This document shows positions 23,542 through 33,359 of a stretch of 64,000 bases of DNA, one piece after another (position 1 is the first letter of the stretch; each line of letters starts with the position of its first letter). Location: contig NZ_CP115300.1 in the NCBI RefSeq assembly GCF_027625935.1, positions 6,510,001 to 6,574,000 of the forward strand. The letters are read 5' to 3'. A program made the translations under genes and the position numbers. The DNA comes from Streptomyces camelliae (GTDB lineage Bacteria > Actinomycetota > Actinomycetes > Streptomycetales > Streptomycetaceae). Under the pieces are notes generated by a model, which did not search any database, had not been told where the DNA came from, and saw only the letters and a program-made list of their open reading frames with translations.

Positions 23542-24564
23542 TCACATGTCGATCACCAAACGATCGCTCCGGGCGCGCGACACACAGATCAGCATCGAGT
23601 CGGCACGCTCCGTGTCCGTCAGCAGCTCGTCCCGGTGGTCGATCTCCCCTTCCAGCACCCGCTGTTGGCAGGTCCCGCAGAAGCCCTGCTCGCAGGAGTA
23701 GGCGGTGTCCGGCAGCTCCCGGCGGACGGCGGCCAGCACGGTGGAGTCGGCCGGGACGGTCAACGTGCGCCCGCTGCGCCGCAGTTCGACCTCGAACTCG
23801 GTGTTGCCGTCGGACGACGTACGCGGCGCGAACCGCTCCAGCCGGACCTCCGGGAAGCGCTCCGCGACGGCCGCCATGAGCCCCTCGGGACCGCAGGCGT
23901 AGACGGCGGCACCCTCGCCCGCCTCCAGCGCGTCGAGATCGGGCCGCCCCGTCACGACGGTCACCCGGCCCCGGCCCAGCTTCTCGACCTCCTCCAGGAA
24001 CGGCATCGAGGCCCGGTCGCGCCCCGCGTACAGCAGCCGCCATTCGGTGTGCTCCGGGAGCGCCCGCAGCATCGGCAGCAGCGGGGTGATCCCGATTCCG
24101 CCGGCGATGAAGACGTAGGACTCCGCCTCGACGAGGGGGAAGCGATTCCGCGGCCCCCGCACCTCCAGTTCCATGCCCTCGGTCACCTGCTCGTGCACCT
24201 CGCGCGAGCCGCCCCGCCCGTCCGTGACCAGCCGGGTCGCGACCGTGTACGAGGAGGTGTCCTCGGGGTCGCCGCACAGCGAGTACTGCCGCACGAGCCC
24301 CGACGGCAGCACGAGGTCGAGATGCGCACCGGGCTCCCAGCGCGGCAGGTCCCGCCCTTCCAGGCGGAGTCGGACGACCCCGTCGGCCACCGTCTCGCGC
24401 GAGGTCACCAGCAGCCTGAGCGCCCGCGAGCGCGGCCGGCCCGAGGTGGGCTCCTCCAGTGCGGGCAGCGGCCACAGCGGCGAGACCTGGATACGGCGGC
24501 GCAGGGCACCCCGGGTCAGCAGTACGGCACCCGCGACGAGCGCGACAGCACGCAGCTTCGGCAT
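23542..24564 (-). CDS. Ferredoxin reductase with C-terminal 2Fe-2S domain
   Basis: 340 aa. An N-terminal hydrophobic stretch (residues 4-20) may tether it to the membrane. Next come an FAD/FMN-binding barrel (RQYSLCGDPED), an NAD(P)H-binding domain (FIAGGIGITPLLPML, YACGPEGLM) and a plant-type 2Fe-2S domain with CEQGFCGTC plus a fourth Cys in MLICVSRA. It passes electrons from NAD(P)H to an oxygenase or a diiron enzyme. The ATG overlaps the TGA of the upstream gene (TGATG; a GTG directly before gives one more residue), so it is coupled to the diiron-type protein, probably its redox partner (inference). Confidence 0.9.
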   Translation of the reverse strand: MPKLRAVALVAGAVLLTRGALRRRIQVSPLWPLPALEEPTSGRPRSRALRLLVTSRETVADGVVRLRLEGRDLPRWEPGAHLDLVLPSGLVRQYSLCGDPEDTSSYTVATRLVTDGRGGSREVHEQVTEGMELEVRGPRNRFPLVEAESYVFIAGGIGITPLLPMLRALPEHTEWRLLYAGRDRASMPFLEEVEKLGRGRVTVVTGRPDLDALEAGEGAAVYACGPEGLMAAVAERFPEVRLERFAPRTSSDGNTEFEVELRRSGRTLTVPADSTVLAAVRRELPDTAYSCEQGFCGTCQQRVLEGEIDHRDELLTDTERADSMLICVSRARSDRLVIDM

Positions 24565-25442
24565 CACGCGGCCCTCTTCTCCGCTGCCATGGCGGCCGGG
24601 GAGGACGCCAGGTAGGCGACGGCCTGCTCGGTGTCACCCTCCTGCGAGGGGTGATAGTCACGGCTCAGATAGCGGGGGATGGACCGGATCATGGCCCCGG
24701 TCGAGGGGAGCAGGCCCCGCCTGCCACGGTCGTGGAACTCCTTGAAGGACGCCTTGCCGTCGACGAGAGTCGGGTCGTTCTCCATGAAGAACCGCGCCCC
24801 GCGCTGCCACAGGAACACCAGCGCGGAGAACGCCGTGGCCCAGGTCCGCACGCGCCGTCGGTAGCTCCCGTCGACGTGCATGAACAGATCGAAGGCCACC
24901 GAGCGGTGCTCGACCTCCTCCGCGCCGTGCCAGCGCAGCAGGTCCAGCATGGTCGGGTCGGCGCCCCGCCGGTCCAGCTCCCCGGCGCCCAGCACCCAGT
25001 CGCCGAGGAACGCGGTGTAGTGCTCGATGGCCGCGATGAGCGCGACCCGCTCCAGCAGCCACCAGCGCCTGGCCCGGCCCGGCGGCAGCGTGCGGTCGCC
25101 GAGCAGCTTCTCGAAGAACCAGTCGACCTGCGCGGTGTACGGCGTCGGATCGAGGCCCTGCTCGCGCAGATGCGGCAGCACCTCGTCATGGGCCTGGGAG
25201 TGCATCGCCTCCTGCCCGATGAACCCGATGACGTCCTCGCGCAGCCGCTCGTCCCGGATCAGCGGCAGCGCCTGCTTGTAGACGTGCACGAACCACCGCT
25301 CACCGGCGGGCAACAGCAGATGCAGCACGTTGATCGTGTGCGTGGTGAAGGGATCGCCCGGCACCCAGTGCAACGGCGTGCCGTCCCAGGAGAAGGACAC
25401 TTTGCGTGCCTTGAGCGGCACCCGGGCCTGCGTGTTAGACAT
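24564..25442 (-). CDS. Metal-dependent hydrolase-like protein (PF10118), ferritin-like diiron fold
   Basis: 292 aa. Helical protein with two metal-ligand signatures: FIGQEAMHSQAHDE (about 73-86) and WHGAEEVEHRSVAFD (about 172-186), together an E-xx-H pair arrangement of ferritin-like diiron proteins. The family is annotated as metal-dependent hydrolase, but its reaction is not settled; coupling to a reductase makes an oxidase or hydroxylase role likely (inference). It is the first gene of the operon, with a near-perfect palindrome 50 bp upstream that fits control by the TetR protein. Confidence 0.8.
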   Translation of the reverse strand: MSNTQARVPLKARKVSFSWDGTPLHWVPGDPFTTHTINVLHLLLPAGERWFVHVYKQALPLIRDERLREDVIGFIGQEAMHSQAHDEVLPHLREQGLDPTPYTAQVDWFFEKLLGDRTLPPGRARRWWLLERVALIAAIEHYTAFLGDWVLGAGELDRRGADPTMLDLLRWHGAEEVEHRSVAFDLFMHVDGSYRRRVRTWATAFSALVFLWQRGARFFMENDPTLVDGKASFKEFHDRGRRGLLPSTGAMIRSIPRYLSRDYHPSQEGDTEQAVAYLASSPAAMAAEKRAA

Positions 25443-25491
25443 GGCGTCAATGTACTGATGGGTAGGTGGTCTGGGAACCCCTGTGCCGCAC

Positions 25492-25515
25492 CTTGTTTAC
25501 GCCACCGTCAACAAG
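25492..25515. promoter_or_regulatory. 24-bp near-palindrome, candidate TetR operator
   Basis: CTTGTTTACG, four bases, then CGTCAACAAG: nine of ten positions pair. It lies 50 bp upstream of the diiron/reductase operon start, a usual place for a TetR operator. Confidence 0.5.
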
Positions 25516-25553
25516 CTTCCTCCGTCGACAAGTCTCCTCCTCGCCAAGCTTCC

Positions 25554-27476
25554 TCAGTGCAGCCCGCTGATCGCCCGGCCGTCCTCCAGCGTCCCCTTGA
25601 GCGTCGCCGAAGCGCCCTGTTCGGCCCGGGCCACGAGCAGCGGCCCCTGCCCGGCCGCGGTGATCCCGCCGCCGGCCTGGATCGTCGCCGTGTCCTTCCC
25701 GCCCGCCGCCAGCAGATACCAGTGCCCGGCCGCCGACTTCCACAGCACCCCGGCCAGCACATGCGGATCACGCGGCCCGCAGGCCCGCACATCCGTGCCC
25801 TTGGCGACGACCGCCCCGACCGGCGCTTTCGGCGTGCGGAACTGGGCCAGCGCGGCCGTGCCGTCGCCGCGCCAGGTCTCGGCCCGGGTGCACACCCACT
25901 GCCCGGCCCCGCTGCCGTCGGGCAGCGGCTGCGCGGCGAACTCCCAGGCGTTGACACTGCGGATGCCCGCCGAGCGCTCCGCCGACAGGGAGCAGGCGAA
26001 CGGCGCCCAGGTGTGCAGCCCGGCCGCGTCGGACGCCGTACCGGGCGAGCCGGGCCTGCCCGCGGTGAGGTGGGCCGGGGCCAACTCGCCGAGGTCGGTG
26101 GCGAGTTCGGTGCCGGAGGCGTCGGTCAGCTGGAGCACGGTCCACGAGGTGCAGCTGCCGGGCTGGAGCGCCGGGCTGGTCAGCGGTGCGGTGACGCCGC
26201 CGCTGAGGGCGAGCGGGGTCGCCGCCGCGGCGGGCTTCATCAGGTCCCGGGCCGCCGCCCGCTTCACCCAGGGCGCGGTCAGATACTGCACATTGCCGTC
26301 GGAGCGGCCCAGCACCAGCGCGCTCGCCTCGGCACCGCTCGCGCCGTCCACCCGGGCGAAGTCCAGGGCCGCGCCCTGCGTGCCGCTCACCGGCTCGGCA
26401 TAGCGGGCGATGCGCAGACCGTCGTAGAGGATCACCACCCGGGCGCCGCTCACCTGGCCCGCGTACAGCAGCTGGGGCGGGCCGGCCGGGCCGCCGGTCT
26501 GGGTGCCGGGGGTCGCCGAGACCCGGACCGTGCCGCCGGGGCGGGCCCAGACGGCGAGGGCGCGGCGCAGCAGGGCCTGGTCGCCGGTGAGCGGGCCGCG
26601 TGCGGGCCACACGGAGAAGTCGGCGCGCGCGGAGGTCTCCCAGGTGGTGGGGGAGACCCGGGTGAGGCGGGCCGGGTCGAGGGCGGCCTGGGCGGCGGGG
26701 TTCTCGGCGTAGGCGGGCGCGGCGGCGCCGTCCGGGCCCCAGCCGCCGCTCGGCATGGCGACCAGCGCCCCGCACACCGCGAGCGCGGCGGCCGCGGCGA
26801 GGGCGGCCTTGGTGTGCTGGCGGCGGCGCATCAGATCGGTGGGCCGGGCCTGCAGCGAGCACGGGTCGAACTCGGGGGAGGTGAGCAGCGCGGGCTGTTC
26901 GGGCACGCGGTTCGCCGAGGCCAGCGCGCCGCCCGGGTCGTCGACCCCGGCCGCGGTGAGCAGCTTGCGGATGTCGGCGTCGGACAGCTTCTCCAGACCG
27001 CGCAGCACGTAGGCGGCGCGGGCCGGGCCGGACAGGGCGGACAGCCGCTGGTCCAGGGCGAGTTCGTCGGCGCCGCCCGAGCGCGGGAACAGCCTCAGGC
27101 CCCACACCTGGGGCAGCAGCGGCGGGAGCTGGGCGAGCCGGGGCAGACCCTTGCGGGGGCGGGCCGCCTCCAGTGCCGTACGCAGCACGCGCTCGCGCAG
27201 GAACGCGTACCCGAGGTCGCCCTCGCGGCCCGAGGTCTGCGCGGGGATCACGGACGGCCGCTGCTTCCGGCCGCGGGGCAGGGCGCGCTGGACGAGGGCG
27301 TGTGCGGTCAGCACCCGGCGGCCGCGGCCGAGGCCCGGCGGCAGCACCAGATAGGCGATCCGGACCAGCCGGGGATAGTGCTCGACGAGCGCGGCCTCGG
27401 CCTGCTCGACGTCGACCGGGCCGGGGTTCCCGGCCGAGCTGGCTGCGTGACGCTGGGCTACATCCTGTGACTGCAC
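25554..27476 (-). CDS. Membrane protein with sigma-factor-like N-terminus and extracytoplasmic C-terminal domain
   Basis: 640 aa, no named family recognised. Residues about 20-200 resemble a degraded ECF sigma core (ALVEHYPRLVRIAYLVLP, then LSALSGPARAAYVLRGLEKLSDADI). One membrane segment follows at about 223-243 (KAALAAAAALAVCGALVAM), then a large Ala/Gly/Thr-rich domain predicted outside. This looks like a membrane-bound sensor built from a sigma-like module, but function is inference. The GTG start at 27476 has only a weak ribosome binding site. G+C and codon use match the host. Confidence 0.6.
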   Translation of the reverse strand: MQSQDVAQRHAASSAGNPGPVDVEQAEAALVEHYPRLVRIAYLVLPPGLGRGRRVLTAHALVQRALPRGRKQRPSVIPAQTSGREGDLGYAFLRERVLRTALEAARPRKGLPRLAQLPPLLPQVWGLRLFPRSGGADELALDQRLSALSGPARAAYVLRGLEKLSDADIRKLLTAAGVDDPGGALASANRVPEQPALLTSPEFDPCSLQARPTDLMRRRQHTKAALAAAAALAVCGALVAMPSGGWGPDGAAAPAYAENPAAQAALDPARLTRVSPTTWETSARADFSVWPARGPLTGDQALLRRALAVWARPGGTVRVSATPGTQTGGPAGPPQLLYAGQVSGARVVILYDGLRIARYAEPVSGTQGAALDFARVDGASGAEASALVLGRSDGNVQYLTAPWVKRAAARDLMKPAAAATPLALSGGVTAPLTSPALQPGSCTSWTVLQLTDASGTELATDLGELAPAHLTAGRPGSPGTASDAAGLHTWAPFACSLSAERSAGIRSVNAWEFAAQPLPDGSGAGQWVCTRAETWRGDGTAALAQFRTPKAPVGAVVAKGTDVRACGPRDPHVLAGVLWKSAAGHWYLLAAGGKDTATIQAGGGITAAGQGPLLVARAEQGASATLKGTLEDGRAISGLH

Positions 27477-27536
27477 GTCATGGAGAACGAGTGAGTCGGG
27501 GGTTGGTCACCGCCGGATGGGTGATTCGCCCGTGGC

Positions 27537-28046
27537 TCAGTCCTCCGGATCGACCAGTGCACGCGCGTAGTTGGCCATCGACCGCTGGTAACGCGGCAGA
27601 TGGGCGGCCAGCGCGCCGAGGACCAGGGAGAGACCCTCGCGGTCCCGGCCGAGGCTGGACAGACACAGGGCCAGAGCCGCCCGCACCGCGTCGTCCAACT
27701 CGTCGGACGGAGCGAGCAGTTCGGGCGTGAGCAGCCTGACGCCCTCCTCCGCCTCACCGAGGTTCCGCAGCGAGCTGGCCAGCTGGATCTTGGCCCGGCG
27801 TCCCTTGTACCGGCTCACCTCGCTCAGGCCGCGCGCCAGCGCCTCCCGGTACAGCGGCACCGCCTTGTCCGAGTGCCCGGTCGAGTCCCAGGCGCAGGCC
27901 TGCTCGAAGGGGCCCAGCGGGCTGTCCTCGGGCAGCTCGGCGACCAGCGCGTCGATCAGTGCGCGGAACTCGTGCGCGCGCTCCTCCGGATAGTCGTCGA
28001 AGGTGGCCCAGGCGGCGGTCACGCGGTGTTCCCAGTTCTCGTTCAC
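27537..28046 (-). CDS. Tetratricopeptide-repeat protein
   Basis: 169 aa. Two to three TPR-like helical pairs (ACAWDSTGHSDKAVPLYREA, QLASSLRNLGEAEEGVRLL, ALCLSSLGRDREGLSLVLGA). The GTG at 28046 has an AAGG site; an in-frame ATG at 28062 has none. Probably a cytoplasmic protein-interaction module. Its partner is unknown. Confidence 0.7.
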   Translation of the reverse strand: MNENWEHRVTAAWATFDDYPEERAHEFRALIDALVAELPEDSPLGPFEQACAWDSTGHSDKAVPLYREALARGLSEVSRYKGRRAKIQLASSLRNLGEAEEGVRLLTPELLAPSDELDDAVRAALALCLSSLGRDREGLSLVLGALAAHLPRYQRSMANYARALVDPED

Positions 28047-28160
28047 CCGGGCACCTTCGCACATCAGTGCCCGACTGGCACCGGATTTGAGCGTACGGCG
28101 GCCGGGGCTCGTATCCGAAGGAGCCGAGGCATGCTTGGGCCACCAGGACCGGAGGAACTG

Positions 28161-28556
28161 ATGAGGGTGACACGACTGCTGCTGGGCGCCACTGCCGTAC
28201 TGGCGCTGGCCGGCTGCGGCGCGGGCGGGGAGACCAGGAGCGCCCCGCCCATGGCGACCGGCAGCCTGGAGAGCCTGGCCGCCGAGGTGAAGTGCAAGCC
28301 GAACATGCAGACCGACGCCGACACGATCCGTCAGGCCATCTGCACGAACACCGACGGCAAGTTCATCCTCGCCACCTTCTCCACCGACCGCGGCCAGCGC
28401 GAGTGGATCAACGACGCGAAGGACTACGGCGGCTACTACCTCGTCGGCCGCAAGTGGGTCGCCGTCGGCGACGACGGCACCGTCGAGGCGCTGCGCGGCA
28501 CGCTCGGCGGGGACGTGGAGATCGGCACGAACCACTCCGCCCACTCCGGGCACTGA
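28161..28556 (+). CDS. Small secreted lipoprotein
   Basis: 131 aa. Type II signal peptide with lipobox LAGC, Cys19 lipidated. The mature part (KCKPNMQTDADTIRQAICTN... GYYLVGRKWVAVG) has two conserved-looking cysteines and is similar in style to small Streptomyces lipoproteins of unknown role. GGAGG lies just upstream of the ATG. A strong terminator follows at once, so it is monocistronic. Confidence 0.8.
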   Translation: MRVTRLLLGATAVLALAGCGAGGETRSAPPMATGSLESLAAEVKCKPNMQTDADTIRQAICTNTDGKFILATFSTDRGQREWINDAKDYGGYYLVGRKWVAVGDDGTVEALRGTLGGDVEIGTNHSAHSGH

Positions 28557-28572
28557 CGGCCATGAACAAGGA

Positions 28573-28605
28573 AAGCGGGCGGTGGGAGACTCCCACCGCC
28601 CGCTT
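28573..28605. terminator. Bidirectional hairpin terminator
   Basis: 15-bp perfect stem (AAGCGGGCGGTGGGA and complement) with a 3-nt loop, between convergent lipoprotein and DUF1996 genes. Confidence 0.9.
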
Positions 28606-28621
28606 CCCTAGGGGGTGTTCA

Positions 28622-30142
28622 CTACTGGCACCGCTGTCCGGTGTTGATGCAGTTGGCGATCGTGTTGGCCAGACCGCCGTTGGTGACGCTGATGAAGTCG
28701 TCGTGGTCGGTGATCGGCTTGTGCAGCTCCTCGGGGAAGCCGTCCACCGCGTAGGCGTTCTTCACCTGGCCGTTCTGGATGACCGGCTGCGGCACGTTGT
28801 ACACCAGGCGCATCGTCAGCTGCGGAATCGCCTTGAAGCCCACCGGGCAGGCGCCGCTCGCCGGGTCGGCGAAGGCCACATGCGTACGGTGGTTGGCGCT
28901 GTCGATGTTCTTGCCGTCCCAGCAGCTCTGGAAGGCGAACGTCCGCACCACCTTGCTGCCGGCCGGGCAGATCGGGTACTGCGTCGTCAGCTGGACCCTG
29001 TTCTCGAAGCCGGTGCAGCTCCAGTGCGCGTTGGCGTTGGCCGGGCCGTTGACGAAGGCCTTGGCGTCACCGGTGATGATGCGCAGGAACTGCGGCATCG
29101 CGACGACCTTGCTGGTCGGGTTGCCGACGTACTTGATCTGGGCCTGCTGGGCGACCAGGATCTTGCCGACGTTGAGGTCCTTGCCACCGCCGTCGGCGTT
29201 CGCGTCCTTCTCCTGCGTGCCGTCCTGCAGACGGATGACCGGCCAGTAGTACGCCGACAGGTCGTTCTTGTTCTGGCAGCTGGTGCCGCCCTGCAGGAAG
29301 GTCTGGTTGCTGGAGAACGCGTTGACCTTCTGGTTGCCGACGTAGTCGTGCACGTGGTGGGCGCCGTTGGTCACACCGGGCGCGACGATCACGTTGTCGC
29401 TGTTGTGGTTCTGATTGGCGTTCACACCGCAGCGCGTGATGAACGTGCCCGTCGAGGCGTTGGGGGTCTTGTTCGGCTTGGCCTGGACGTTCGGCGCGAC
29501 CTTCGTGATGTCCACGAAGTCCGCCGCGGAGGGGCCGTCACCGCCCTGACCGCCGTTGTTGCCCTGCTGCTGACCGCCCTGCTGCTGGCCGCCGTTCTGC
29601 TGCTGGCCACCGTTGTTCTGGCCGCCGTTCTGCCCGTTGTTCTGGCCGCCGGCGGTGGTCTGGTTGGCGTTCTGCGTCGTACAGGCGGCGAGCTGGGACA
29701 GCGAGCTGTCGAACTGGCCGCCGACCCGCTGGATGTCGATGCGGATCCGGTCGATCGTCGCCGCCCGCTTGTCCTTCAGGGGCCCGACGATCGCATTCTG
29801 CACGAAGCTCGGGTCGTTCGTCTGTGCCTGCCGGGTGGAGGCGAGCCGGTTGTAGGCCTCGGTGATCTGCTTGTCGAGGTTGGCCAGCTCCGTCGCCACG
29901 CCCTGGCGGGCCGCCTGCGGTACGTTCGTCAGCTTCTGGCCGACGTCCGGGCAGGAGATGGTCGCGACCTGCGCCGTCGCGGCCTTGGTCGTGTTCCCTC
30001 CCCACATCTGGTTGTTCGACTCATGCGCCGAGGCGTAGAAGTTCGCCCAGATCAGCCCGCCCCCACCGAGCGCTAGGGCCGCCGATGCGGCTATGGCCTT
30101 GGTGGCCAGCGGCGTACGGCGTTTTCGTGTGTTGCGTCCCAT
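28622..30142 (-). CDS. Secreted DUF1996 protein with Gln/Asn/Gly-rich linker
   Basis: 506 aa. Signal anchor at residues 14-33. A helical region (about 60-155) is followed by a linker of repeated [10 protein letters not shown] units (about 165-205), then the DUF1996 domain (about 210-500) with [11 protein letters not shown] and [12 protein letters not shown], motifs known in this family of secreted proteins in actinomycetes and fungi. The enzymatic role is unknown; metal-binding His residues suggest a hydrolase. The repeat linker is typical of a flexible cell-wall spacer. Confidence 0.85.
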   Translation of the reverse strand: MGRNTRKRRTPLATKAIAASAALALGGGGLIWANFYASAHESNNQMWGGNTTKAATAQVATISCPDVGQKLTNVPQAARQGVATELANLDKQITEAYNRLASTRQAQTNDPSFVQNAIVGPLKDKRAATIDRIRIDIQRVGGQFDSSLSQLAACTTQNANQTTAGGQNNGQNGGQNNGGQQQNGGQQQGGQQQGNNGGQGGDGPSAADFVDITKVAPNVQAKPNKTPNASTGTFITRCGVNANQNHNSDNVIVAPGVTNGAHHVHDYVGNQKVNAFSSNQTFLQGGTSCQNKNDLSAYYWPVIRLQDGTQEKDANADGGGKDLNVGKILVAQQAQIKYVGNPTSKVVAMPQFLRIITGDAKAFVNGPANANAHWSCTGFENRVQLTTQYPICPAGSKVVRTFAFQSCWDGKNIDSANHRTHVAFADPASGACPVGFKAIPQLTMRLVYNVPQPVIQNGQVKNAYAVDGFPEELHKPITDHDDFISVTNGGLANTIANCINTGQRCQ

Positions 30143-30291
30143 GGAACTCCTCTGACTTCCTTGCGGGGCAGCATCGAGGCGCCCGACAGGAGTGAAGCGG
30201 CGCCCTTGTGTACGGACGCCGCCTCAGAGGTGTTCACCGGTCTCACAAATTCCTCGTAGAAACAGGTGAGTTGGCAGGTCAGCGGCCGTGC

Positions 30292-30945
30292 TCACCGGTC
30301 CTGGTCGAGGTGGGCGAGCACCGCCAGGACGCGCCGATTGTCGTCGTCCGACACCTCCAGTCCCAGTTTGGCGAAGATGTTGGAGGTGTGTTTGGCGATG
30401 GCCCGTTCCGTCACCACGAGCTGGGCGGCGATGCCCGCGTTCGACCGGCCCTGCGCCATCAGCTCCAGCACCTCCCGCTCGCGCGGGGTGAGCCGGCCGA
30501 GCGGCCGGTCCTCGGCGGAGCGCCGGGACAGCAACTGCTGGATCACCTGCGGGTCCATCGCGGTACCCCCGGCCGCGACCCGCCGTACGGCGTCGACGAA
30601 CTGCTCCGCGTCGAACACCCGGTCCTTCAGCAGATAGCCGATCCCGCCGGTGCCGTCGGCGAGCAGCTCGCGCGCGTACAACTGCTCCACGTGCTGCGAC
30701 AGCACCAGCACCGGCAGTCCGGGCCGCGCCCTGCGGGCCGCGAGGGCGCACTGGAGCCCCTCGTCCGTGTGCGTGGGCGGCAGCCGTACGTCGACCACGG
30801 CCACGTCCGGTTCCAACTCGGCCAGCGCGTGGGCCAGTTCAGGACCGGACTCGACTGCGGCCGCGATCTCGAAGCCGAAGGCCGTCAGCATCCGGACCAG
30901 CCCGTCGCGCAGCAGGAAGAGGTCTTCGGCTACGACAACACGCAC
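30292..30945 (-). CDS. NarL/LuxR-type response regulator
   Basis: 217 aa. Receiver domain with phospho-acceptor Asp in AVVDVRLPP (about residue 52) and conserved Lys in YLLKDRV (about 107). The C-terminal LuxR helix-turn-helix is LTPREREVLELMAQGRSNAG (about 152-171). It overlaps the 3' end of its sensor kinase gene by 16 bp. No target is evident; the DUF1996 gene downstream on the same strand is a possible one. Confidence 0.93.
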   Translation of the reverse strand: MRVVVAEDLFLLRDGLVRMLTAFGFEIAAAVESGPELAHALAELEPDVAVVDVRLPPTHTDEGLQCALAARRARPGLPVLVLSQHVEQLYARELLADGTGGIGYLLKDRVFDAEQFVDAVRRVAAGGTAMDPQVIQQLLSRRSAEDRPLGRLTPREREVLELMAQGRSNAGIAAQLVVTERAIAKHTSNIFAKLGLEVSDDDNRRVLAVLAHLDQDR

Positions 30946-32204
30946 GGGATCTCCATGGTCACCATGGTGGGGCCGCCTGCGGGGCTGCTGACGGCCAGGA
31001 CGCCGTCGAATGTACCGAGCCGCCGCTCGACCCCGGCCAGCCCCGACCCGGCGCCGACCGCCGCCCCGCCCTTGCCATTGTCGGTCACCGTGATCCGCAG
31101 CCGGCCGTCGGTGTGGTGCAGGTCGGCCCAGATCCGGTCGGCGCCGGAGTGCTTGACGGCGTTGGTGAGCACCTCGCTCACCGCGAAGTAGGCCGCCGAC
31201 TCCACGGGGGCGTCCGCGCGGCCCGGTAGCTCCACGGTCACCTCCGTGGGCAGCGGCAGCCGCAGTGCCAACGCCCGTACGGCGTCGCCGAGTCCGCGCT
31301 CGGCGAGGACCGGCGGATGGATGCCGCGCACCAGGTCGCGCAGCTCCTCCAGGGCCTCGGCGGAGTTCCGGCGAGCCTGCGCGAGCAGCTGCTTGGCCTG
31401 CGCCGGGTCGTGTTCCACCAGCATCTCGATGGTGCCGAGGTCCATGCCCATGGCCACGAGCCGGGCCTGCGCCCCGTCGTGCAGATCGCGCTCGATGCGG
31501 CGCAGCTCGGCGGCGGAGGTGTCCACGGCGTCCCGCCGCGTCTCGGTCAACACCCGTACCCGCTCGGTCAGTTCGGCGTCACCGCCGAGCACGGCGCGGC
31601 CGAGCTTGAAGTGTGCCTTCATTGTGCGTGGGACGAACCGGTAGGCGACGACGGCGAGTACGGCGGCGAGCCCGCCGGCGCCGAAGGCGCTCGTCTGGTC
31701 CGAGACCGGCACGAAGGCGTACCAGTAGGTGCCGCCGGCGCCGGAGACGTACGGCCGCCACAGCCCTGCCGCCAGCAGGAACCCCTCGACCGGGTAGAAC
31801 ACCAGCAGCGCCGGGAGCAGCGCGGTGACGAACCCCGCCGTGACGCTCACCGGCAGCCACAGCACATCGCGCCGGACCTGCGGGTCGCCGAGCAGACGGA
31901 AGGTGCGGGTCCACGGATTGGCCTTCGCCGGCATCGGCCGGTACGCGGCCGGGATCCGCACCCCGCACCACTCCTCGGCGAGCCTGCGATGGACGTCCGC
32001 CAGGGCCCGCACCCCGGTCAGGATCGCCGGGGTCGTGAACAGCCCGATGCCGAGCGGGACGAAGGCGACGGAGAGGAGCGTCAGGACGAGGAACGCCACG
32101 CCGAGCGGCAGCACCGCCACCGCCAGCGTCAGGCCGCGTACGGCGTCCAGCAGGACCTCTTTCGCACGGGCCCGCACCGTGCCGCGCGTGATGTCGGTGT
32201 TCAT
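30930..32204 (-). CDS. NarL-family sensor histidine kinase
   Basis: 424 aa. Four to five N-terminal membrane segments in a sensor domain of the Streptomyces type (about 20-205). The dimerisation/phospho-acceptor box is RRIERDLHDGAQARLVAMGM (His about residue 246). The HATPase domain has SEVLTNAVKHS (N box) and TDNGKGG (G1 box). The first gene of the pair, it phosphorylates the regulator downstream. Confidence 0.93.
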   Translation of the reverse strand: MNTDITRGTVRARAKEVLLDAVRGLTLAVAVLPLGVAFLVLTLLSVAFVPLGIGLFTTPAILTGVRALADVHRRLAEEWCGVRIPAAYRPMPAKANPWTRTFRLLGDPQVRRDVLWLPVSVTAGFVTALLPALLVFYPVEGFLLAAGLWRPYVSGAGGTYWYAFVPVSDQTSAFGAGGLAAVLAVVAYRFVPRTMKAHFKLGRAVLGGDAELTERVRVLTETRRDAVDTSAAELRRIERDLHDGAQARLVAMGMDLGTIEMLVEHDPAQAKQLLAQARRNSAEALEELRDLVRGIHPPVLAERGLGDAVRALALRLPLPTEVTVELPGRADAPVESAAYFAVSEVLTNAVKHSGADRIWADLHHTDGRLRITVTDNGKGGAAVGAGSGLAGVERRLGTFDGVLAVSSPAGGPTMVTMEIPCVLS

Positions 32205-32237
32205 GCCCTGAAGTCTCGCCGAATCCCCCTCCCCGGG

Positions 32238-33302
32238 TCAGTCGTCCGAGGCCCCCTCCTCGGGGGTGGTGACAGGTACACCCCCCGCCCCGGCCAGCAC
32301 CTTCGCCTCCGTCTCCGGGTCCAGGCCGGGGGCCGGGCGGTCCGGGCGGCGGGGTGCCTCGCCGCCGATCGCGGTGAGCCAGCGCCAGGTGTCGGCGACG
32401 GTCTCCCGGACCGGCCGGCACGTCAGGCCCGTGGCCAGCGCCCGGGACACGTCCGCGCGGTGGGCCGAGTTGTGCAGGTCCGTGCCCGGCGGCGTCCACA
32501 CCGGCAGCTGGGTCCACGGTTCGATCCCGGCGTCGAGGACGACCTGCGGGTCGGTCCAGCGCAGTTCGGCGTCCGCGCCGGTGACCCGGACGCACTCCTC
32601 CAGCAGCTCGCCCATGGTGGTGTGCCCGGACGGGCTGACCAGGTCGTACGGCCCGCTCAACTCCTGCGTGACCGCGCCGAGCAGCCAGTCGGCGAGGTCG
32701 CGGGCGTCGATGTACTGCAGCGGGAGGTCGCGCGGGCCGGGGGCGAGGACCGGGCCGCCACGGGCGATCCGGGCCAGCCACCAGGGCAGCCGGCCGACGT
32801 TCTCGTACGGGCCGAGGATCAGCCCGGCCCGCGCCAGCACCGAGCGGTCCGCGCCGAAGGTCCGGGCGGCGGCAAGTTCGCCGCCCCGCTTGTCGCGGGC
32901 GTAGTCCGTCGGCCCCGCGTCGGCCGCGGCGCCCTCCACCACGGCCCCGGCCTCCGCGGGCCCGCCCAGCGAAGGCCAGGGCCAGGTGTACACCGACCGG
33001 CTGGAGACGTACACGTACTGCGCGGCACGGTCCCGCAGCAGACGTGCCGCGGCGAGCACGGCACGCGGCTCGGCCGACCAGGTGTCGAGCACGGCGTCCC
33101 AGCCGCCCGGCTCGGCGGCGAGGGCGGCGAGACCGTCGGCAGCGGTGCGGTCGCCGTGCAACGACCGTACCCCGGCCGGGGGTTGGCGCCGTCCCCGGTG
33201 GAAGACGGTGACCTCCCAGCCACGCGCCACCGCGGCCTCGACGACCGCCCGCCCCACGAACTCCGTACCGCCCAGCACAAGAAGTCTCATGCCGGTGATC
33301 AT
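32238..33302 (-). CDS. NAD-dependent epimerase/dehydratase-family protein
   Basis: 354 aa. Rossmann glycine motif LVLGGTEFVGRAVVEAA at the N-terminus of an atypical short-chain dehydrogenase fold. A Tyr in the PTDYARDKRGGE block replaces the canonical YxxxK with the spacing Y-x3-K, so catalysis is plausible. LQYIDARDLADWLL is the usual motif before the substrate domain. The ATG at 33302 is preferred over the one at 33290 because GGAG lies five bases upstream. The sugar-nucleotide or other substrate is unknown. Confidence 0.85.
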   Translation of the reverse strand: MITGMRLLVLGGTEFVGRAVVEAAVARGWEVTVFHRGRRQPPAGVRSLHGDRTAADGLAALAAEPGGWDAVLDTWSAEPRAVLAAARLLRDRAAQYVYVSSRSVYTWPWPSLGGPAEAGAVVEGAAADAGPTDYARDKRGGELAAARTFGADRSVLARAGLILGPYENVGRLPWWLARIARGGPVLAPGPRDLPLQYIDARDLADWLLGAVTQELSGPYDLVSPSGHTTMGELLEECVRVTGADAELRWTDPQVVLDAGIEPWTQLPVWTPPGTDLHNSAHRADVSRALATGLTCRPVRETVADTWRWLTAIGGEAPRRPDRPAPGLDPETEAKVLAGAGGVPVTTPEEGASDD

Positions 33303-33359
33303 GCCCGCTCCGGGCGCGCCCCGACACGGGACTCTGCTGTGGGCAGAGCGGCGGCCGGG

